Notes under the pieces: model-generated | Seen by the model: the letters and a program-made list of their open reading frames with translations, nothing else | Databases searched by the model: none | What the model was told of the DNA's origin: nothing | Part shown: positions 61,018-64,000 of the stretch, piece after piece | How positions within the stretch are numbered: position 1 is the first letter of the stretch | Layout of the letters: the number at the start of each line of letters is the position of its first letter | Translations under genes and position numbers: made by a program | Assembly (NCBI GenBank): GCA_963692465.1 | Contig: OY829943.1 | Coordinates: 1,240,001-1,304,000, forward strand | DNA length: 64,000 bases | From: JAUZOB01 sp963692465 | GTDB lineage: Bacteria > Bacteroidota > Bacteroidia > Bacteroidales > Prolixibacteraceae | Reading direction: 5' to 3'

Positions 61018-62038
61018 TGATCTCACTTAATTTTTCCAACCAAACCTCTCTCCTTTTTAACAATGCGCTTTTCTTTTGTAACCCACCAGACAGGGTTTTG
61101 ATAAATCGTTCATCTCCGCAAAGCTCCTGAAATTTACTTGCAATTTCTTTTTTATGAATTGAAGTGAATTCAGTAGTCAAGCTTCTAAAGCTCCACATCA
61201 ATAAATCATAGTGTACAAGGCTTTGCTTAGGTCTTTCTTTAGTCAAATCAATAAAAGGACGATCGTCAAAGACAGATAGACATTTCCCAAGTGTTTCCGT
61301 AAAAACATCCCTGAGTTTCCCAATTTCCTCAGGTGCTAAATTCTGATTTTTTGCAGCATATCGATCTAAATATTTTGATAGTATATCCTCATAGTCCCCG
61401 AGATCAGACTGCATCGAAAAGAATCGAAGAATCATCTCTTCAGATTCTCGACCATCCTTTTCCTTTGTTCCTGATTCACCTTTACCAAAGTTTTCTATAT
61501 AAGGATGCAGAGCTAATTCGACTAAAAGATCATCAAGTGATCCAGGGTAAATAGCATGTCTTATTTCTTGGGCAGTAAGTTGAACCGCTCCTTGATTTAA
61601 TCGAGCAAAAATTTCCTGAATAAGTTCTTTTGGATTTTCTTTTCTAAGTATTATACACCGAATTGTCGTACTTTCCAATTCATTTTTTAAATCCCCTAGC
61701 TCGTCAAAAGTTTTACCTTCAAGTTCTTCAAATACAGTTAAACCTTCAAGTGGATATTCATTATTGAAAAATCTCTTAATCGCTGTTATCCTTTGCACAC
61801 CATCTATAACTTCGTGATTCCCTTTTTCATTTTCAGCAAAATAACATGCAGGAAGAGGAATTCTCATCAAGCAAGATTCAATAAATCTTGACGCTCTTTC
61901 AAATCCATCCTTATCCCATTTATATTTTCGTTGAAAATCAGGATTTAGAATTAATTTTGGTGGATCAGAATTTGTTCTTTGTACCAAGGTCTCAAATGGA
62001 TAGTCGATTGGATACAGATTAAGAACTTTAGTTTCCAT
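61010..62038 (-). CDS. DUF262 (GmrSD/ParB-nuclease-like) protein
   Basis: 342 residues. N-terminal DUF262 fold: LILNPDFQRKYKWD (residues about 29-42) and HEVIDGVQRITAIKRFF with the diagnostic DGxQR core (Asp79-Arg83), then EIFARLNQGAVQLTAQEIRH. The C-terminal 150 residues are helical. DUF262 proteins include the GmrS half of modification-dependent restriction enzymes (NTP-dependent ParB-like fold) and many uncharacterised defence proteins; no HNH GmrD (DUF1524) domain is present here. It is coupled to the HEPN gene. Confidence 0.9.
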   Translation of the reverse strand: METKVLNLYPIDYPFETLVQRTNSDPPKLILNPDFQRKYKWDKDGFERASRFIESCLMRIPLPACYFAENEKGNHEVIDGVQRITAIKRFFNNEYPLEGLTVFEELEGKTFDELGDLKNELESTTIRCIILRKENPKELIQEIFARLNQGAVQLTAQEIRHAIYPGSLDDLLVELALHPYIENFGKGESGTKEKDGRESEEMILRFFSMQSDLGDYEDILSKYLDRYAAKNQNLAPEEIGKLRDVFTETLGKCLSVFDDRPFIDLTKERPKQSLVHYDLLMWSFRSLTTEFTSIHKKEIASKFQELCGDERFIKTLSGGLQKKSALLKRREVWLEKLSEINE

Positions 62039-62462
62039 AACGATTTATTTAAAAGTAATTAAATTGAAAGGCCATAATAGATTCATGGATGATCTAAACA
62101 TAAATATATATGATCAGCCACACAAATATAAGGGATGAAATCTAATTTAGAGTAAAAAACATTGAGACTTTCTATGGCAAGAAGTACTGTTTTTCAAATA
62201 CTTATTTTATTAATAAATTTGCCCATCCATTAATAAGATACTATAGGACATAATATCTCATTTCCTATAGACGGTGAAATCTGGTGAGGAATCCAATGGC
62301 TTTTTTTCCTTCAAATCAATCGGGAACCTTTATTCTTAAACAAATCCTCTCAAAAAATTGTCTCCTGTTCCCCAAATAACTTACGGATTATCCCTTATCC
62401 TCAGGTCCGGCTAAAGTTGGCAATCCTATTCCTTATTTCACTATTTAGATTTATTACCCTCT
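62039..62462. other. Intergenic region DUF262 / TIR
   Basis: 424 AT-rich bases without a gene. The part nearest the TIR gene is repeat copy D. The part next to the DUF262 start must hold the promoter of the DUF262-HEPN operon; I could not place it with confidence. Confidence 0.6.
62300..62426 (+). repeat. Island repeat, copy D (3' part)
   Basis: Aligns with the right half of copy B: TTTATTCTTAAAC.AATC against TTTATTTCTAAACGAAT, and most clearly TTATCCCTTATCC..GTCCGGCTAAAGTTG at 62388-62419 against 59805-59836. It ends 36 bases from the TIR stop codon. Confidence 0.6.
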
Positions 62463-63248
62463 TTAAAATTTTACTAAAAATTGCAAAGAGCTATTATCGT
62501 TTACACCAAAAATCAAAGAAGAGGGGAGAACTTTACACCAAAGGAAATAACTTTCTGTTGGAGTTGCTTGATTGCCAGCACAAGATATCCACTTATCCAT
62601 AGATTCACCTTGACTATAATTTACTAACATACCACCTCTTGTCGGAATATTCCTTGGCCCTATCATTATTTGGGGATCTACCATCGTTTTTTCTTCTTTA
62701 GGTATAGCAGCAATAAAGGGTGCCCATACTCCGGCCCGAGGCCTCATTTCTATTGCAAATTGCATATCGCGATTAACAACAGTGTGAACTTTCAAATAAT
62801 AAGGTGTAATATTTGTTTTACTTATTTCTATAGATCTTTTTTCTGCTGCCGCAATTATTCGTTCTTTCCAATCAGGATCTGTAATACTCACGTATAGGCG
62901 AGTTTTTATCCCAGAAGGAATTAAATCTTCATTAATGCTATTTAAAAATAATCCGATTACAGGAAAATCTTCTCCACGATTATGCAGGGCACGATCTAAA
63001 GCGTATGCATACTCTTCCTTACATGGTTCACTAGCTAAACTATTATTTGTGGCAACTAAAATCCAAGCATCACTTTCTTCTTTTGACTTTATAAAGGTCT
63101 CAATTTGGGACCATAGTCTTTTACCTGCAGAAATATTCCATCTGTCAAGTTTAATTTCTACCCCAGCATTTATTAATTCTTGAGCAATAAAATCAACATC
63201 TTTATCTTCATTGTCTTTCCAGTTATAAGTTATCCATATTTTACTCAT
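62463..63248 (-). CDS. TIR-domain protein with uncharacterised C-terminal domain
   Basis: 261 residues. Residues 1-140 form a TIR domain: strand A KIWITYNWKD, helix DVDFIAQELINAGVEIKLDR, BB-loop WNISAGKRLWSQIE, strand and loop DAWILVATNNSLASEPCKEE (candidate catalytic Glu78/Glu79 and Cys76) and the strand DFPVIGLFLN. Bacterial TIR domains often cleave NAD+ as abortive-infection effectors. Residues about 150-261 are beta-rich with Trp/Gly (VWAPFIAAIPKEE, IGPRNIPTRGGML, SYFLWCKVL) and match no domain I recognise; they may sense the trigger. No Thoeris, CBASS or pAgo partner is visible on the minus strand. Confidence 0.88.
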   Translation of the reverse strand: MSKIWITYNWKDNEDKDVDFIAQELINAGVEIKLDRWNISAGKRLWSQIETFIKSKEESDAWILVATNNSLASEPCKEEYAYALDRALHNRGEDFPVIGLFLNSINEDLIPSGIKTRLYVSITDPDWKERIIAAAEKRSIEISKTNITPYYLKVHTVVNRDMQFAIEMRPRAGVWAPFIAAIPKEEKTMVDPQIMIGPRNIPTRGGMLVNYSQGESMDKWISCAGNQATPTESYFLWCKVLPSSLIFGVNDNSSLQFLVKF

Positions 63249-63689
63249 TTCGTCAAATTTAGGGTGTATCCAAAATTACAATAATTCCCCAGTCATTAAA
63301 TAATAATCTTAGTGAAAAATTCGACGACTTTAGTTGTTAAACATTCTATTGACATTTTAAGGGTGGAAGTTCTCTTCGGCTTACCTGATTCACAGCTGAA
63401 ATCTTCTTTAAAACGCTGAAATGTATAATACTCTCTAAAAAATCAGACCGATTGTTAGGTTAAAATAAAAGGCTGATTTTACAATAAAAGGAGGGGAAAA
63501 AGCATGAGAACTGCCATGAAGTTTTCCCGAACAAAATCTTACTTAAGACATCTGTCAAATAAAAATCTAAAGGAATTTGGCCCAACGACCTTTTTTTAGC
63601 TGAAGTCTCTCTTGTTTTATCGAGTTGATTTTTTATTATTTTTGATTGGTCCAATGAGGGAAAGTTGCCTTATTATAAAAAACAGATAA
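63249..63689. other. Divergent intergenic region, TIR gene / partial right-edge gene
   Basis: 441 bases. It holds a possible 31-codon plus-strand frame at 63504-63599 and an AAAATCAG..CTGATTTT inverted repeat near 63439-63480. No clear repeat copy of the island family was found here. A minus-strand frame at 63460-63654 starts at TTG and lacks coding character. Confidence 0.5.
63504..63599 (+). CDS. Possible 31-residue small ORF with strong ribosome-binding site
   Basis: ATG at 63504 is preceded at ideal spacing by AAAGGAGGGG. The product would be MRTAMKFSRTKSYLRHL.. ending FGPTTFF: short, basic. The ribosome-binding site is the only support; no homologue is recognised. It may be a remnant or chance. 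Confidence 0.25.
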   Translation: MRTAMKFSRTKSYLRHLSNKNLKEFGPTTFF

Positions 63690-64000
63690 ATGAAATTATT
63701 AACATCACAAAAAGATACATTGTTTGATGTAATTGAAAGAGTCGGACTCTCTCCATCACAATTTAAATTTGACATGACCCCCGGTCCAGGGCACTTTGTA
63801 ACGAACTTGATTTTTAAAAATTCAGAATTCCAGTTCTCATTTGGAGATATGTCTAATTCTTCAGTAGGTGTTTATTGTCCAGGTACTGACACATATAGAG
63901 AGAAAATAGGTGGTGATTGGAACCACCTGTTAGAAGGTGTAAACCAATGGCTATTAAACATAGTACGAGAGATAAATACACCAAATAAATGGGATAGACT
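63690..64000 (+). CDS. Partial gene, 5' end only; unknown protein
   Basis: Open from ATG at 63690 to the window edge (103 codons seen, no stop). Begins MKLLTSQKDTLFDVIERVGL, SPSQFKFDM, then a beta-rich stretch with FKNSEFQFSFGD and, later, GGDWNHLLEGVNQWLLNIV. This N-terminal pattern (SQKDxLFDxIxxxGLxPxxF) recalls N-terminal domains of proteins found in defence islands, but I cannot name a family. It is divergent from the TIR gene, 441 bases away, and may be its partner. Confidence 0.7.
   Translation, partial: MKLLTSQKDTLFDVIERVGLSPSQFKFDMTPGPGHFVTNLIFKNSEFQFSFGDMSNSSVGVYCPGTDTYREKIGGDWNHLLEGVNQWLLNIVREINTPNKWDR

Noticed and set aside
55918..62426. CRISPR array explanation for the island repeats
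   Set aside because: Copies are long, few, diverged and separated by whole genes rather than by short unique spacers.
63460..63654. 64-codon minus-strand frame near the right edge
   Set aside because: Starts at TTG without a ribosome-binding site, ends in a low-complexity F/S/C-rich tail and has no recognisable family.

Overview
The window comes from a member of the phylum Bacteroidota, most likely a Bacteroidales/Marinilabiliales-type organism. The evidence is type IX secretion (T9SS) components (PorV and a GldJ-type lipoprotein), a secreted protein with a type B T9SS sorting domain, phylum-typical neighbourhoods (DUF4290-murA; MerR-Nif3-zinc ribbon), MurA with Asp in place of the catalytic Cys, and promoters of the TTG-N19-TAnnTTTG type ahead of tRNA genes. 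I cannot resolve genus or species from sequence alone.

Bases 1-55,600 are an ordinary, densely packed core chromosome. Region 1-8.6 kb: murA, DUF4290, a UvrD/PcrA helicase, a T9SS cargo protein and alaS. Region 8.9-13.6 kb: MerR regulator, Nif3 and zinc-ribbon coiled-coil protein, then nitroreductase, ispF and porV on the other strand. Region 14-20.7 kb: gldJ, murF, a CCA-adding-type nucleotidyltransferase, an endonuclease/exonuclease/phosphatase-fold protein and a NamZ-like muramidase. Region 21-29 kb: small HTH protein, tandem tRNA-Val genes, folC, PIN-PhoH ATPase, mtaB, inositol monophosphatase family, LpxL-type acyltransferase, glycosyltransferase. Region 29-37.7 kb: Hsp20, xseB-xseA-transporter, acetyltransferase, HAD protein, recR, dnaK, CBM9-like protein. 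Region 37.9-55.6 kb: panB, RluA-type synthase, cdd, glucosaminidase-LysM, MATE pump, nucleoside kinase, gate-domain membrane protein, uvrA, an ECF sigma/anti-sigma-barrel pair, fmt, DUF5522, ribBA, an LptF/G permease and a START-like protein. Recurring themes are envelope building (MurA, MurF, LpxL, LptF/G, NamZ, glucosaminidase), T9SS, DNA repair (UvrD, UvrA, RecR, Exo VII) and tRNA maturation.

From the elongator tRNA-Met at 55,704 to the right edge the character changes. This is an AT-rich, gene-sparse accessory island with a complete IS21-family element (56,651-59,287, flanked by a 7-bp direct repeat), a secreted orphan, a small immunity-like orphan, an overlapping HEPN-DUF262 operon, a TIR-domain protein with an unassigned C-terminal domain, and the 5' end of another unknown gene. 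All native genes in the island up to 63,248 are on the minus strand. By eye, each gene or operon is followed on its 3' side by a partial or full copy of one roughly 260-bp interspersed repeat in constant orientation. This repeat-plus-cargo layout, carrying likely anti-phage genes, is the most interesting part of the window. The HEPN-DUF262 operon and the TIR protein are candidate defence systems. The repeat could be a cassette-like recombination site, an eroded mobile-element end or the relic of an older gene; the sequence alone does not decide.

All assignments are from motif and family recognition by eye. No database search, folding or alignment program was run.
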